Shown here: in pieces, positions 1-9,183 of the stretch
Numbering within the stretch: the stretch's first letter is position 1
How the letters are laid out: each line of letters begins with the position of its first letter
Source of the DNA: CAVVVS01 sp963751355
GTDB lineage: Bacteria > Bacteroidota > Ignavibacteria > Ignavibacteriales > Ignavibacteriaceae
Direction of reading: 5' to 3'
DNA length: 64,000 nucleotides
NCBI GenBank assembly: GCA_963751355.1
Contig: CAVVVS010000061.1
Span: 55,059-119,058, forward strand
Translations under genes and position numbers: made by a program
The notes under the pieces: model-generated
What the model was told of the DNA's origin: nothing
Seen by the model: the letters and a program-made list of their open reading frames with translations, nothing else
The model's database searches: none

Positions 1-25
1 TTTTCTTAAAAGAGAGTGATATAAG

Positions 26-1288
26 ATGGATTTATTAAACCTGAATTATGAAAAATACAAACTGAATAACGGGCTTGAAGTGATTCTTCATAAGAATGAC
101 AACATACCCATTGTTGCGATTAACATCTGGTACAGTGTCGGCTCTTCGTATGAAGAAAAAGGGAAAACGGGGCTTGCTCATCTTTTTGAGCACATGATGT
201 TTCAGGGCTCACAGAACGTTCCCAAAGAAATGCATTTTAAATATATACAGGAAGCCGGAGGAAATTTGAACGGCTCCACCAGTTTCGACAGGACTAATTA
301 TTATGAAAAAGTACCTTCAAATTTCCTTGAACTCGCCGTTTGGCTGGAATCGGATAGAATGGGGTTTATGCTACCTTCGCTTACCCAGGAAAAATTGAAA
401 AATCAAATTGAGGTGGTTAGTAATGAACGATTGGAACGCTACGATAATCAGCCATACGGATTAGCATGGGAGATGATTATATCGAATCTCTATCCTGAAG
501 GACATCCGTACCATACTCCCACTATCGGTTACATGAATGATATAAAAAATTATTCCCTGGAAGACGTATCTAAATTCTTTAAGAAATATTATTCACCTTC
601 TAATGCAACTTTTGTAGTTGCAGGAAACTTTGACGACAGACATGCAAAAGAACTAATTGAAAAATATTTCGCCGGACTACCCTCTAACAACAACGCAAAA
701 CTGCCTGTAGCATCGAATCCTACTCTTAGCGAAAATAAAGTAATTGTTCACAAAGAAGATGTTCAACTTGAGCGCATTTATTTGTCATGGCACACTTCAG
801 CAGCATATGCAGAGGATGATGCCGCTCTCGATGTTTTATCTGATATATTAAGCGGGTCAAAAAATTCAAGATTGTATAAAAATTTAGTGTTCGATAAGGA
901 AGCCGCTATGGATGTGACTGCTTTTCAGTTTTCCGGAAAAATAGCAGGGCATTTTATGATAGTTGCTACAGCAAAACCCGGAATAAAGCTGGACTATTTA
1001 AAAGATGAGTTATTTAAAGAGCTGGGAAAAATCAGAAAAGAGGGCGTAAAAGAAAAAGAACTTGTGAAATCAAAAAACGGAATTAAATCCGGATTTATTT
1101 TTTCGATGCAGAATATAGATTCTCTAGCCGATCAGTTGAACCAGTATAATTTTCATTTAAATGAACCGAATTCATTCGACTTTGATTTGAAGAGATACGA
1201 AAATGTTAGGATTGATGATGTAAAAAATTGTGTCGAAGCATATTTAACAAAACCATTTTTTGAACTCCGGATTGTTCCGGGTAAATAG
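26..1288 (+). CDS. M16 family zinc metallopeptidase, catalytic subunit
   Basis: Predicted zinc peptidase of the M16 (pitrilysin/processing-peptidase) family, 420 aa. The inverted zinc motif HLFEH lies at residues 52-56 and the third ligand is probably Glu134 in a VVSNER segment, both standard for M16B. No signal peptide is visible, so a cytoplasmic location is likely, although some relatives are exported. The ATG follows an AAGAGAG purine stretch. It is followed after 12 bases by a second M16 gene that lacks the zinc motif, so the two probably form a heterodimer in which this chain carries the active site. Substrate unknown; M16B enzymes usually degrade or process peptides. The upstream neighbour is outside the window. 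Confidence 0.93.
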   Translation: MDLLNLNYEKYKLNNGLEVILHKNDNIPIVAINIWYSVGSSYEEKGKTGLAHLFEHMMFQGSQNVPKEMHFKYIQEAGGNLNGSTSFDRTNYYEKVPSNFLELAVWLESDRMGFMLPSLTQEKLKNQIEVVSNERLERYDNQPYGLAWEMIISNLYPEGHPYHTPTIGYMNDIKNYSLEDVSKFFKKYYSPSNATFVVAGNFDDRHAKELIEKYFAGLPSNNNAKLPVASNPTLSENKVIVHKEDVQLERIYLSWHTSAAYAEDDAALDVLSDILSGSKNSRLYKNLVFDKEAAMDVTAFQFSGKIAGHFMIVATAKPGIKLDYLKDELFKELGKIRKEGVKEKELVKSKNGIKSGFIFSMQNIDSLADQLNQYNFHLNEPNSFDFDLKRYENVRIDDVKNCVEAYLTKPFFELRIVPGK

Positions 1289-1300
1289 TTAGGAAATTAC

Positions 1301-2671
1301 ATGAATTTTGATAGAAGTATTAAACCCGAACCGATAGAGGAAATTTCTTTCGCATTGCCGGGCATAAAACATTTTACACTGCAAAACGGTTTGAGAATAA
1401 TATTCGTCCCAAAACATACTTTGCCCATATTGCAGCTTAACTTGATGGTTGATGCCGGAAGTAAGTATGATCCACATGATAAAAAGGGACTGGCAAACTT
1501 AACTGCAATGACAATTGATGAAGGTGCCGGCGGATACGATGCATTGGAACTCAGTGATGAATTTGATTTACTTGGAACCCATTTTAATGCCCATGCAAGT
1601 AATGATAATATTCATCTCTCACTTCAATCTTTATCCGAACATTTTGACAGGTCCCTAAAATTATTTGGTAAAGTTCTCTTAAAACCCTATTTCGATGATT
1701 CTGCATTCCACAGGGAGAAAAGGAAAATAATCACCCGGATTATGCAGGTGAAAGACGACCCGGCAGAAATTGCGGACACGGCATTTGAGCATATTATTTT
1801 CGGTAAAATTAATCCGTACTCATATCCTTCAAGAGGATATGAAGATACCGTCGCCAATATTTCGAACGAAGACGTAAAGAAATTCTACACACAATATTTT
1901 ACACCGGAAAGAAGTTATGGTATAATTGTCGGTGATATCGATGAAGCCGGATTAAAAGATAAATTAAATTACTATTTTAACACATGGAAACCAGCAGACA
2001 ACAAAATTTTGTTAGAGGTTTCGCAAATCAAAAATAAAGCTGGTGTTTATTTAGCGGACAAAAAAGGTTCGGTACAGAGTGAGATTCGAATCGGACATAT
2101 TGCCCCCAAAAGAGATATCAAAGATTACTTCCCGAAGGCAATACTTAACATAATTCTGGGCGGTCAATTCTCCAGCCGCATAAATTTAAATTTGCGTGAG
2201 AAACATGGTTACACTTACGGTGCTTCATCACGTTTCAGTTACTATAAGGATAATGCTCATTTCTCTGTCTCCACTTCTGTTGGAATTGAGAATACATTGA
2301 ATGCGGTAAATGAAATTATCAAAGAGTTGAATGAAATCAAAAACGGCATAACTTCTGCAGAACTCGACTTTGCCAAATCGTCAATTATGAGACAATTCCC
2401 TTCACAGTTCGAAACATACAGGCAGATAGCCGCAAATCTGATGGGAAAGGTCATGCACTCCTTGCCGGATGATTATTTTAATACCTATTTAGATAATGTA
2501 AAAAATGTTACTAAACAAGATGTTGACTCAATAGCAGTAAAAAACATTTTCCCGGATGAATTAGTTATAGCCATTGTAGGCGACAAAGAAAAGATATTAA
2601 AACAGTTCGTGGATTCCGGGTTAGGTGAAATTGTGGAAGTTGACTTAAAAGGTGAAACTCTTAATCCATAA
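1301..2671 (+). CDS. M16 family peptidase-like protein, non-catalytic partner
   Basis: Second M16 chain, 456 aa, with the same two-lobed architecture, but the zinc motif is replaced: the aligned position reads NLTAM (residues 66-70) instead of HxxEH. Non-catalytic M16B chains instead use an Arg/Tyr pair to bind substrate, and here Arg299 and Tyr304/Tyr306 sit in a REKHGYTYG segment of that type. The 12-base gap after the catalytic chain implies co-transcription and probably translational coupling. The inferred role is to complete the peptide-binding chamber of its partner. It is convergent with the next gene and I see no clear terminator between them. Confidence 0.9.
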   Translation: MNFDRSIKPEPIEEISFALPGIKHFTLQNGLRIIFVPKHTLPILQLNLMVDAGSKYDPHDKKGLANLTAMTIDEGAGGYDALELSDEFDLLGTHFNAHASNDNIHLSLQSLSEHFDRSLKLFGKVLLKPYFDDSAFHREKRKIITRIMQVKDDPAEIADTAFEHIIFGKINPYSYPSRGYEDTVANISNEDVKKFYTQYFTPERSYGIIVGDIDEAGLKDKLNYYFNTWKPADNKILLEVSQIKNKAGVYLADKKGSVQSEIRIGHIAPKRDIKDYFPKAILNIILGGQFSSRINLNLREKHGYTYGASSRFSYYKDNAHFSVSTSVGIENTLNAVNEIIKELNEIKNGITSAELDFAKSSIMRQFPSQFETYRQIAANLMGKVMHSLPDDYFNTYLDNVKNVTKQDVDSIAVKNIFPDELVIAIVGDKEKILKQFVDSGLGEIVEVDLKGETLNP

Positions 2672-2750
2672 AAGTTGTCCTGAATTCGTTTTATTAAACC
2701 TTAAATATCATCACATATTAAAAAATCTGAACAATTTTACACTGTATTTT

Positions 2751-3770
2751 TCACTTTTTCTTTGAAAGAACAATCGACGGGTTAACAAATTTATAACCAA
2801 TCTTTCTTAACCTCACAATATCAGGCTTCAGCAAGGTAAATTTTTCGGCAGGAATCATAATCAATTTATAATCCCCCCTTTTGGTATCTCGCATGATACT
2901 CTCGAAACTAGAAACTATTTCCCGGTCACGGCCTGTGTTAAGTTGGATTAAAGAGTCGGTAGGAATAAGTTTTATCTTTCGCTTCGCAAATTGATTCGCT
3001 ATAAATTTTCCACTGAGCGAGTTATAAATTTCCGATTGACTATTAATAACAAAAAACGCTGCTTTAGAATAATTTCCGATAATAGCCCGGATAGCATTAT
3101 TTAATCTATAATGCGAATAACTCTTTCTTAGTCGAAGATTAATCTCGTTTATATCATCATTCAACTCCACCACATATTCTTTCCGGCTGCCTGCTAATTC
3201 GGATACAATTTGCGCAGAAACTTTTGAAGGGACTAACACAATGGCAAATGATTCGGATGACTTTATAAATTCGGTAATATCTTTTTTATTTAATTGATTA
3301 ATACCTGTGATTAAAAAACCAGCACTTCCAGCATTTCGACTAATATCCTCACTGTAATTAAAATCGGCAAAAAGTTCCAGGTTTTTGCCGCTGAAGATTT
3401 TTAATACTGTTTCGCCGCCGATTACTTTTTCCCGGCTATCGAGATGTACATTAGTTGTGTCAAAGGTTTTATAAATCTGTTCAAGTATAACTGCAATCGG
3501 AAGATCTTTTGGAATAGCAACAGAATAAGAAAATGCGGATTTCTCTTTCTCAGGAGATTTCCGGATTACTTTTATCCAATCTTTCTGCAGACCAAAACTG
3601 CTCAGAGTGTTTAGAAATTTTACGTTTATTATATCCGGGTTTTCATTTTTTAAATTAGTTGTTTTATCCGAAGTTGTAACTTTATCCATAACCAGGTTGG
3701 CTATTAAAAATATAACAGCCAAAGTAAAAAGGATCTTAATAATTTTGTTTTTATCTGAAAATATTGTCAT
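2751..3770 (-). CDS. Membrane-anchored protein, possibly a divergent polysaccharide deacetylase-like domain
   Basis: Unrecognised protein of 339 aa. A single hydrophobic segment at about residues 11-27 acts as an uncleaved anchor or signal peptide, followed by a probably periplasmic domain. Stretches such as GFLITGI, AIVLVP and AAFFVINS, with their spacing, loosely recall the YibQ-type divergent polysaccharide deacetylase fold (beta strand ends followed by an FFxxDS-like segment). The family's acidic metal residues are not evident, so if related it may be inactive. The match is by eye and weak. It stands alone on the minus strand, convergent with the M16 operon, with a 246-base gap to the next gene. 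Confidence 0.6.
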   Translation of the reverse strand: MTIFSDKNKIIKILFTLAVIFLIANLVMDKVTTSDKTTNLKNENPDIINVKFLNTLSSFGLQKDWIKVIRKSPEKEKSAFSYSVAIPKDLPIAVILEQIYKTFDTTNVHLDSREKVIGGETVLKIFSGKNLELFADFNYSEDISRNAGSAGFLITGINQLNKKDITEFIKSSESFAIVLVPSKVSAQIVSELAGSRKEYVVELNDDINEINLRLRKSYSHYRLNNAIRAIIGNYSKAAFFVINSQSEIYNSLSGKFIANQFAKRKIKLIPTDSLIQLNTGRDREIVSSFESIMRDTKRGDYKLIMIPAEKFTLLKPDIVRLRKIGYKFVNPSIVLSKKK

Positions 3771-4016
3771 TCAAATACGGAAACGCCGCCTGTTATATAA
3801 TTTATGGTTCTCTTCAATGATTTCTCCGAAGACTGTAAGGGTAACACAATAATTCAAGAATATTATATCTATCAAAATTAAAAGGATTCACCTAATAGAG
3901 TTGTCTCAAAAGCAATATTTTCAAATGACCCAAAGCAGGAAACCGTAATTAAATAATTCTAAGTAAAAAAATATTCTTCGATCTGGGCGGTCTATTTCCA
4001 TAAAGACTTTTTCCTT

Positions 4017-4799
4017 TTATTTATTAGTAAATTTAGGTTTCCTTTTTTCCAGGAAGGCTAAAGTTCCTTCTTTGAAATCTTCGGTGCCACAGCAAATAGC
4101 GAATAAACCCGCTTCGTAATTTTGTCCTTCTTTGGATGAAACCTCGTCAGCAATATTAACAGCTTTTACCGCCATTCTTACAGCCTGTTGTGCTTTAGAA
4201 GCAATTTTTTCCGCTATTTCAACTGCCTTAGACATTAGCTCCTGTTGAGGATATACGTGGTTCACTAAACCAATACGGTAAGCTTCGTTTGCATTGATCA
4301 TATCGCCGGTCAGAATATATTCCATGGCTTTGCCGGAATTAATTAATCTAGTTAGACGCTGAGTCCCCCCGTAACCGGGGATAATACCGAGATTGACTTC
4401 CGGCTGTCCGAATTTTGCATTTTCGGAAGCCAGTCTAATGTGACAAGCCAGAGCCAGTTCTGAGCCACCTCCCAACGCAAAACCGTTTACTGCAGCTATA
4501 ACGGGTTTGTTTAAATTTTCTATTAAATTAAAAATTTCCTGACCTTTTTCGGAGAAAGCCTTCCCGGCTATCATGTTCAATTGATTCAGTTCCGCAATAT
4601 CAGCACCGGCAACAAAAGCCTTCTCACCGCTGCCCGTCATTATTACAACAAAAACTTTATCGTCTTTCTTCAGAGCGGTAAAAACTTCTTTTAATTCATC
4701 TAAAGTTTGATTATTTAATGCATTCAACTTTTCCGGTCTATTTATAGTAACCGTTGCAACGTTTTCTTTAATATCAAGTAAAATATTTTGATATGCCAT
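4017..4799 (-). CDS. Enoyl-CoA hydratase / crotonase family protein
   Basis: Crotonase-fold enzyme, 260 aa, usual length for short-chain enoyl-CoA hydratase, which adds water to trans-2-enoyl-CoA in fatty-acid or butyryl-CoA metabolism. Both catalytic glutamates are present: Glu114 in GGGSELAL and Glu134 in GQPEVNLG. The oxyanion-hole segment VAGADI (about 63-68) and the GYGGTQRL loop are also typical. It begins 9 bases after a small outer-membrane barrel gene, so the two may share a transcript although no functional link is obvious. No other beta-oxidation gene is nearby, so the exact substrate cannot be set from context. Confidence 0.92.
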   Translation of the reverse strand: MAYQNILLDIKENVATVTINRPEKLNALNNQTLDELKEVFTALKKDDKVFVVIMTGSGEKAFVAGADIAELNQLNMIAGKAFSEKGQEIFNLIENLNKPVIAAVNGFALGGGSELALACHIRLASENAKFGQPEVNLGIIPGYGGTQRLTRLINSGKAMEYILTGDMINANEAYRIGLVNHVYPQQELMSKAVEIAEKIASKAQQAVRMAVKAVNIADEVSSKEGQNYEAGLFAICCGTEDFKEGTLAFLEKRKPKFTNK

Positions 4800-4808
4800 G
4801 TTTCCCTC

Positions 4809-5399
4809 TTAAAAATTTATGTATAAAGGTAATCTAACTTTTAAATCTGCGGATAAATACTGGTTCGTTTGAAAATAATTATAAGAAGCTACTATTTCCA
4901 TCATAAACATGGAGATACCTACGCCCGTACTGAATCCTAACTTAGAAGCATCCTCCAGATAATTACTTCGCCCCGAACCGATTTTAAATTGATGAAGTTT
5001 TTGATAAAAAGTATAATCAAACGAGAATTCAACAACCGGCATAAATAAAACAATATTTTCAATCAACGGTGGGAAATAATAACGTACACCCAAATTTACC
5101 GGCAACGCATTTGTAGAGAAGTTTGAATAATCCGTCACCTGGTAATATTGTTGAGAGCCCGGATATTCATCGAATCCAACTTTAGCAAATACGAAGAAAG
5201 GTACATATTGGTCGTCCGTGTAAGACAGTTCAACATCTAAACCGGGACCCGCATTAGATGAGCTGGCGAAACTTCCTAACGGTATCCGGGGACCTACTCC
5301 AATTGCGATGAAAAATCCTCTGGCTTTCATTATCGGCTCCTGCTGCGCAAATACAGAGCCAGAGATTAAAAATATAAATATGACTATAATTTTTTTCAT
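4809..5399 (-). CDS. Outer-membrane beta-barrel-like protein
   Basis: Predicted exported protein of 196 aa. The N-terminus (MKKIIVIFIFLISGSVFA, then QQ) is a clear signal peptide. The mature part is rich in alternating aromatic/polar strands with many Gly, Tyr and Asn and ends in an aromatic residue (LPLYINF), as in small 8-stranded barrels of the OmpA/OmpW-like type. No enzymatic motif is seen. It is just upstream (9 bases) of the enoyl-CoA hydratase on the same strand. Function unknown; probably structural or a small porin. Confidence 0.75.
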   Translation of the reverse strand: MKKIIVIFIFLISGSVFAQQEPIMKARGFFIAIGVGPRIPLGSFASSSNAGPGLDVELSYTDDQYVPFFVFAKVGFDEYPGSQQYYQVTDYSNFSTNALPVNLGVRYYFPPLIENIVLFMPVVEFSFDYTFYQKLHQFKIGSGRSNYLEDASKLGFSTGVGISMFMMEIVASYNYFQTNQYLSADLKVRLPLYINF

Positions 5400-5458
5400 T
5401 ATAATAAGTTTTAGTTATTCAAAAATACAAAAATAAATTATCTACTAAAATGGTAAGA

Positions 5459-6262
5459 TTAAATTTTGCGATTATTTACAAATGCATAAAATGCGGTAAT
5501 TAAGAGGGAAAGAAGGAAGTATGATGGTATTATATATTTTAAAAGAGATTGCGGAATATCAACAAACCCGCTCCATGAATTATAATTTGATGCAAATAAT
5601 AGATGAATAATCGCATCCGTTTCACTCCCGAACGATAAAAAACTTATCCAAAACATAGAAAACATTACTATTGCAAACCAATAAATATTCTGAAAGTACT
5701 TTATCATCAAACCGGATATCAAAGAGACTGAAATTAAAATTACAATTCCGGCGTAATCTAATTTTGAAGAATACAGTGGAATAAACTCATAAACGAAAAG
5801 TGAGAAAGTAATAAATGATATTTTGAGAACCGGCAGTTTGTTAAAAGTGTTTGAAATAATAATCAGAAATAGTCCGCACATTAAAAGCTGAGGCAAGTTC
5901 CAAACCAAATAAACCGGATAATCTACAACAGAAGATAAGCCAAGTTCATAAAAATAGTCAGGATCCCCGATGTTTATTTTACTAAATAAAAATAGCGCTG
6001 CCGTCACAAGAATCAAAGGCGCTAAAAGCCAGATTATCGGTAGAAAAGTATTATTCCAGGATGGATGAATAAATACTTTCTTGATTTTGAATGAATCAAC
6101 TTCGTGAAATAGAAGTAAAATTGGCAAAAATAAAGATAGCTGAAACCTGAAACCAGCCAAAATAATATACGTATCTAAGTGAAAAAATCTTAATAAAATA
6201 CCCATGGCATTAACGATCAGTAATACCACAATTAGCCTGGCATTTTGTTGTCTTTTTTTCAC
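5459..6262 (-). CDS. Hypothetical polytopic membrane protein
   Basis: Protein of 267 aa dominated by about seven or eight hydrophobic helices, beginning with a basic KKRQQNAR segment that would stay in the cytoplasm. I recognise no family or catalytic motif. It starts 6 bases after the DUF2231-like membrane protein gene, so the two are almost certainly one operon and may form one membrane complex. Composition matches neighbouring genes, with no sign of transfer. Confidence 0.7.
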   Translation of the reverse strand: MKKRQQNARLIVVLLIVNAMGILLRFFHLDTYIILAGFRFQLSLFLPILLLFHEVDSFKIKKVFIHPSWNNTFLPIIWLLAPLILVTAALFLFSKINIGDPDYFYELGLSSVVDYPVYLVWNLPQLLMCGLFLIIISNTFNKLPVLKISFITFSLFVYEFIPLYSSKLDYAGIVILISVSLISGLMIKYFQNIYWFAIVMFSMFWISFLSFGSETDAIIHLLFASNYNSWSGFVDIPQSLLKYIIPSYFLLSLLITAFYAFVNNRKI

Positions 6263-6268
6263 ATAAAT

Positions 6269-6751
6269 TTATTTGTTGAGTTCCATTTTTTTAAGATCAG
6301 TGCCAATGCCGTACTTGTATACCAAATCGCCCCCCAATTCACCGGTCCGGTAAACCAGGAATGCACCGAATAAAGCAAGCACGACGAAAACGTATTTTAT
6401 CCCGCCTGTAAATTTCTTTTTAAGTACAACATAAGTTCTTAAAACAAGAAGACCGACAAAATACCAAAGTGTTAGAGTAGCAGAATCATCGTGCACACTT
6501 ATGGCGTGCAAAGCTTGTTTTGAAAAAATATGACCGGCTTTTTGCCAGTGATGTGCTAATTCTTCGGCTTGATTACCGGTCAGAACAGCAGCTAACGCAC
6601 CGAGCACTCCTAAAAATAAAAAAAGATGTGCAGTTTTGGAAAAAAAATCTTTTTTTGTAAATGTCCCGATTATCTCGAACAAAACATAACCAAGGAAAAA
6701 AGCTATCGGGAAGTGAACGACTTTTGGGTGAAAATGAGCCAGGAATTCCAT
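6269..6751 (-). CDS. DUF2231-type membrane protein
   Basis: Small membrane protein, 160 aa, with four predicted helices. The start HFHPKVVHFPIAFFLGYVLF matches the DUF2231 pattern (His-Pro-x-x-Val-His-Phe-Pro at the start of the first helix). The conserved histidines could bind heme or metal, an idea sometimes suggested for this family because members are often found near cytochromes; no cytochrome is next door here. Upstream gene of a two-gene operon with the polytopic protein 6 bases away. Biochemical role unknown. Confidence 0.72.
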   Translation of the reverse strand: MEFLAHFHPKVVHFPIAFFLGYVLFEIIGTFTKKDFFSKTAHLFLFLGVLGALAAVLTGNQAEELAHHWQKAGHIFSKQALHAISVHDDSATLTLWYFVGLLVLRTYVVLKKKFTGGIKYVFVVLALFGAFLVYRTGELGGDLVYKYGIGTDLKKMELNK

Positions 6752-6956
6752 TATAAATCCTAAAGTGAAAAAAATTGTATATTAAAAACAATATTCAATT
6801 ATAAATATTCTTAATGAAAATTACTGTTATCTGCTGCAACCATGATCTCCAAATCACCTGAATAGAATAAAATTCTTTCGACAGCAACATCAATAGGATT
6901 TATTCAACAAATTCAAAAAAAATATTCTTTTTACAAGAGGAAACTATCTTCAAATT

Positions 6957-7712
6957 TCATCCGCACAAAACAGAACCGCCGTTCACATTTAATATTTCTC
7001 CGTTAATTTGTCGTGCAAGATCCGACGCTAAAAACAAAACTGGTCCGGCAATATCCATGGACGTCGCAATTCTTTTTGTTGGAATGTCGTTTCTAATTTT
7101 TTCTTTATATTCTTGATTCGAAAAAACGCCTTTTGTCATATCTGTTTCTACCCAGCCTGGCGCTACGCTGTTCACGTTAATATTAAATTTACCAAGCTCT
7201 ACGGCTAGTGATTTTGTGTATGAGATAACTCCTCCTTTTGATGCAGCATAATGAGAATAAAAAGGTTCCCCTCTCTGTCCTGCTGTTGAAGTAATATTTA
7301 TTATTTTGCCGAAGTTGTTCTTTTTCATCCAGGGAATAACCGCTTTTGTGAATAAAAAAGTTCCTGTTAGATTTATGTCTATTGTCTCTTTCCATTGCTG
7401 AATTGTCATTTCGTCGGATTCAGCAAATTTCCAAACCCCCGCATTATTTACAAGGATATCGATACCCTCAAAATCCAACAAGATACTCTCAACCGTTCTG
7501 GCAATGGAAACCGAATCAGTTATGTTATTGTGATAAGCACGGACTTTTGAAAATTCGGAAACTTCTTTTACTAGTTTATCTGCTTCACTTTCGCCTCTAT
7601 TAAAAGTAAAAGCGACCCCGGCATTGGCTTTAGCAAACAAACGAACACACGCAGCTCCGATTCCGCGTGAACCGCCTGTAATTAAAACTTTTTTTGATGT
7701 AAAATCTATCAT
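6957..7712 (-). CDS. Short-chain dehydrogenase/reductase, FabG-like
   Basis: Classical SDR oxidoreductase of 251 aa. It has the nucleotide-binding TGGSRGIG at residues 12-19, NNAG at 89-92 and the catalytic triad Ser142, Tyr155, Lys159 (YAASK), closest by eye to 3-oxoacyl-ACP reductases. It probably uses NADPH, since an arginine follows the glycine motif. The open frame extends four codons further to a TTG at 7724, but the ATG at 7712 gives MIDFTSKKVLITGG, the usual family start, so I chose it. Absence of other fatty-acid synthesis genes means a general keto-reductase role is equally possible. Confidence 0.88.
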   Translation of the reverse strand: MIDFTSKKVLITGGSRGIGAACVRLFAKANAGVAFTFNRGESEADKLVKEVSEFSKVRAYHNNITDSVSIARTVESILLDFEGIDILVNNAGVWKFAESDEMTIQQWKETIDINLTGTFLFTKAVIPWMKKNNFGKIINITSTAGQRGEPFYSHYAASKGGVISYTKSLAVELGKFNINVNSVAPGWVETDMTKGVFSNQEYKEKIRNDIPTKRIATSMDIAGPVLFLASDLARQINGEILNVNGGSVLCG

Positions 7713-7797
7713 GACAATCAGCAATTAAAATGAATAATTGAAAAGTAGTAATAATCTTTTGGACCAACGATTAAAACTCAAATATACTGAGTTAAAA

Positions 7798-8526
7798 TTA
7801 ATATTTTACTTTGTATAAGAATAAGCCTTTTGCGGGTACTGCTTCACCAGCAATTACCCGGTCTTGAGAAACAAGAACATTTTTTATATAAGTACGGTCA
7901 AAATTATTTTTTGAAGCTTTAAGTACGGTACCCACAATGGTTCTTACCATACCATGCAGGAACCTGTCAGCTTCTATCTTAAAAATTACCAATCCTTTCC
8001 AATCTTTCCAAGCGATGTTGTAAACATTACAAACTTTATTATTAGTGTCGGTATTTTTTCTTGCAAAAGAAGTAAAATCGTGTTCACCTAAAAATTCAAG
8101 GCTGAGTTTATTCAATGTAATACAGTTCAATTCACCGTGATAGAAATATGAATATGATTTATAAAATGGACTTTTCTGTTTGGAGAGTAAATATATATAG
8201 CTTCGTTTTTTTGCATCGAAACGAGCATGAAATTTAGCATCTACTTTTCGAAAATAAATGATAGAAATATCCGGGGGCAAAATTGAATTCAATGAATAGG
8301 TGAATTTGAAAAGATCTAATTTAACTTCTGTCCTGAAGTTTGCCGCCTGTCCGAGTGCATGTACACCTGCATCCGTTCTTCCTGAGCCTATTAAATTTAC
8401 ATTTTCCTTTAAGAGTGTTTTTATTGCATCCCTGATAGTTTGCTGAATTGTAGGAACATTCTTTTGAATCTGCCAGCCAGCATACCGTGTTCCGTCGTAC
8501 TGTATATTTAATCTGTAATTATTCAA
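7798..8526 (-). CDS. truA: tRNA pseudouridine(38-40) synthase TruA
   Basis: Converts uridines 38-40 in the anticodon arm of tRNAs to pseudouridine. Catalytic Asp52 lies in GSGRTDAGVHALGQ, and the N-terminal YDGTRYAGWQ and C-terminal FLHGMVRTIVG motifs are diagnostic. The open frame runs to 8610, but the extra 28 residues are hydrophobic and unlike the family. A TTG at 8526 gives the start MNNYRLNIQYDG, exactly where TruA proteins normally begin, so I chose a 242-aa protein with a TTG start. There is no ATG in the right place. It shares a roughly 650-base divergent region with the PAS histidine kinase. Confidence 0.92.
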   Translation of the reverse strand: MNNYRLNIQYDGTRYAGWQIQKNVPTIQQTIRDAIKTLLKENVNLIGSGRTDAGVHALGQAANFRTEVKLDLFKFTYSLNSILPPDISIIYFRKVDAKFHARFDAKKRSYIYLLSKQKSPFYKSYSYFYHGELNCITLNKLSLEFLGEHDFTSFARKNTDTNNKVCNVYNIAWKDWKGLVIFKIEADRFLHGMVRTIVGTVLKASKNNFDRTYIKNVLVSQDRVIAGEAVPAKGLFLYKVKY

Positions 8527-9183
8527 AATTCCACAGCTTTTTAGTGTAAAAATAAGAAATAATTTGAAACAGTAATATATAATAGTTATCGGTTCTCTTA
8601 ATATTAACAAGATTATAGATTTTTTTATCTTAGAAAAATATCATTTTCGAGCCTATTTCCTTACAATAAAAACAAAAAAATTGTGTAAAATATTATCTTA
8701 TGCTAATAATAATTTTGTATTGGGATGATTTACGAAATATTGACTAAATATCTAACATTCTATCAGCACAGAGTATATTGTATGAATGAGTTTACTCAAA
8801 AATAAATAGATATAACAATAAGAAAGTTCATAATTTTAATTATATTCTTATGTAAATTTTATAAATTAGTCCTTTTGATATATGCGCCAATAAATAAATT
8901 GATTTTTATATTATATTAATTATTTTCGATAACAAGTCATAAAATTGCTTTTTGCGCACAATTGAAACAATTATAATATAAAAGGATAGACTTATTTGCT
9001 CAATTATTTAGAGATTGCCGGAAATTATCGCTTAAACATTCTGTAGATTTATTTCCATGGATTTGGAGAAGGATTAACTAAGTATTTTTAAAAATCAATA
9101 AACAAAAAGGCATACCGGAAATTAATATTCAAAAGAAGAAAGATTAATCGATACATCTAGATTTATTTTGAATTGAGATTAAT
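8527..9183. other. Long divergent intergenic region
   Basis: AT-rich gap between truA (left-going) and the multi-PAS kinase (right-going). It must hold both promoters. I see no long open frame, no tRNA-like arms and no strong hairpin followed by T residues. A TATAAT-like hexamer near 8976 lacks a well-spaced partner, so I do not call a promoter. Confidence 0.4.

Noticed and set aside
3985..4016. GTCT...AGAC hairpin with T5 as terminator
   Set aside because: Only four base pairs, and no plus-strand gene ends nearby.
8950..8985. TATAAT hexamer as promoter of the multi-PAS kinase
   Set aside because: The -35-like candidates are at wrong spacing, and the region is so AT-rich that such hexamers arise by chance.
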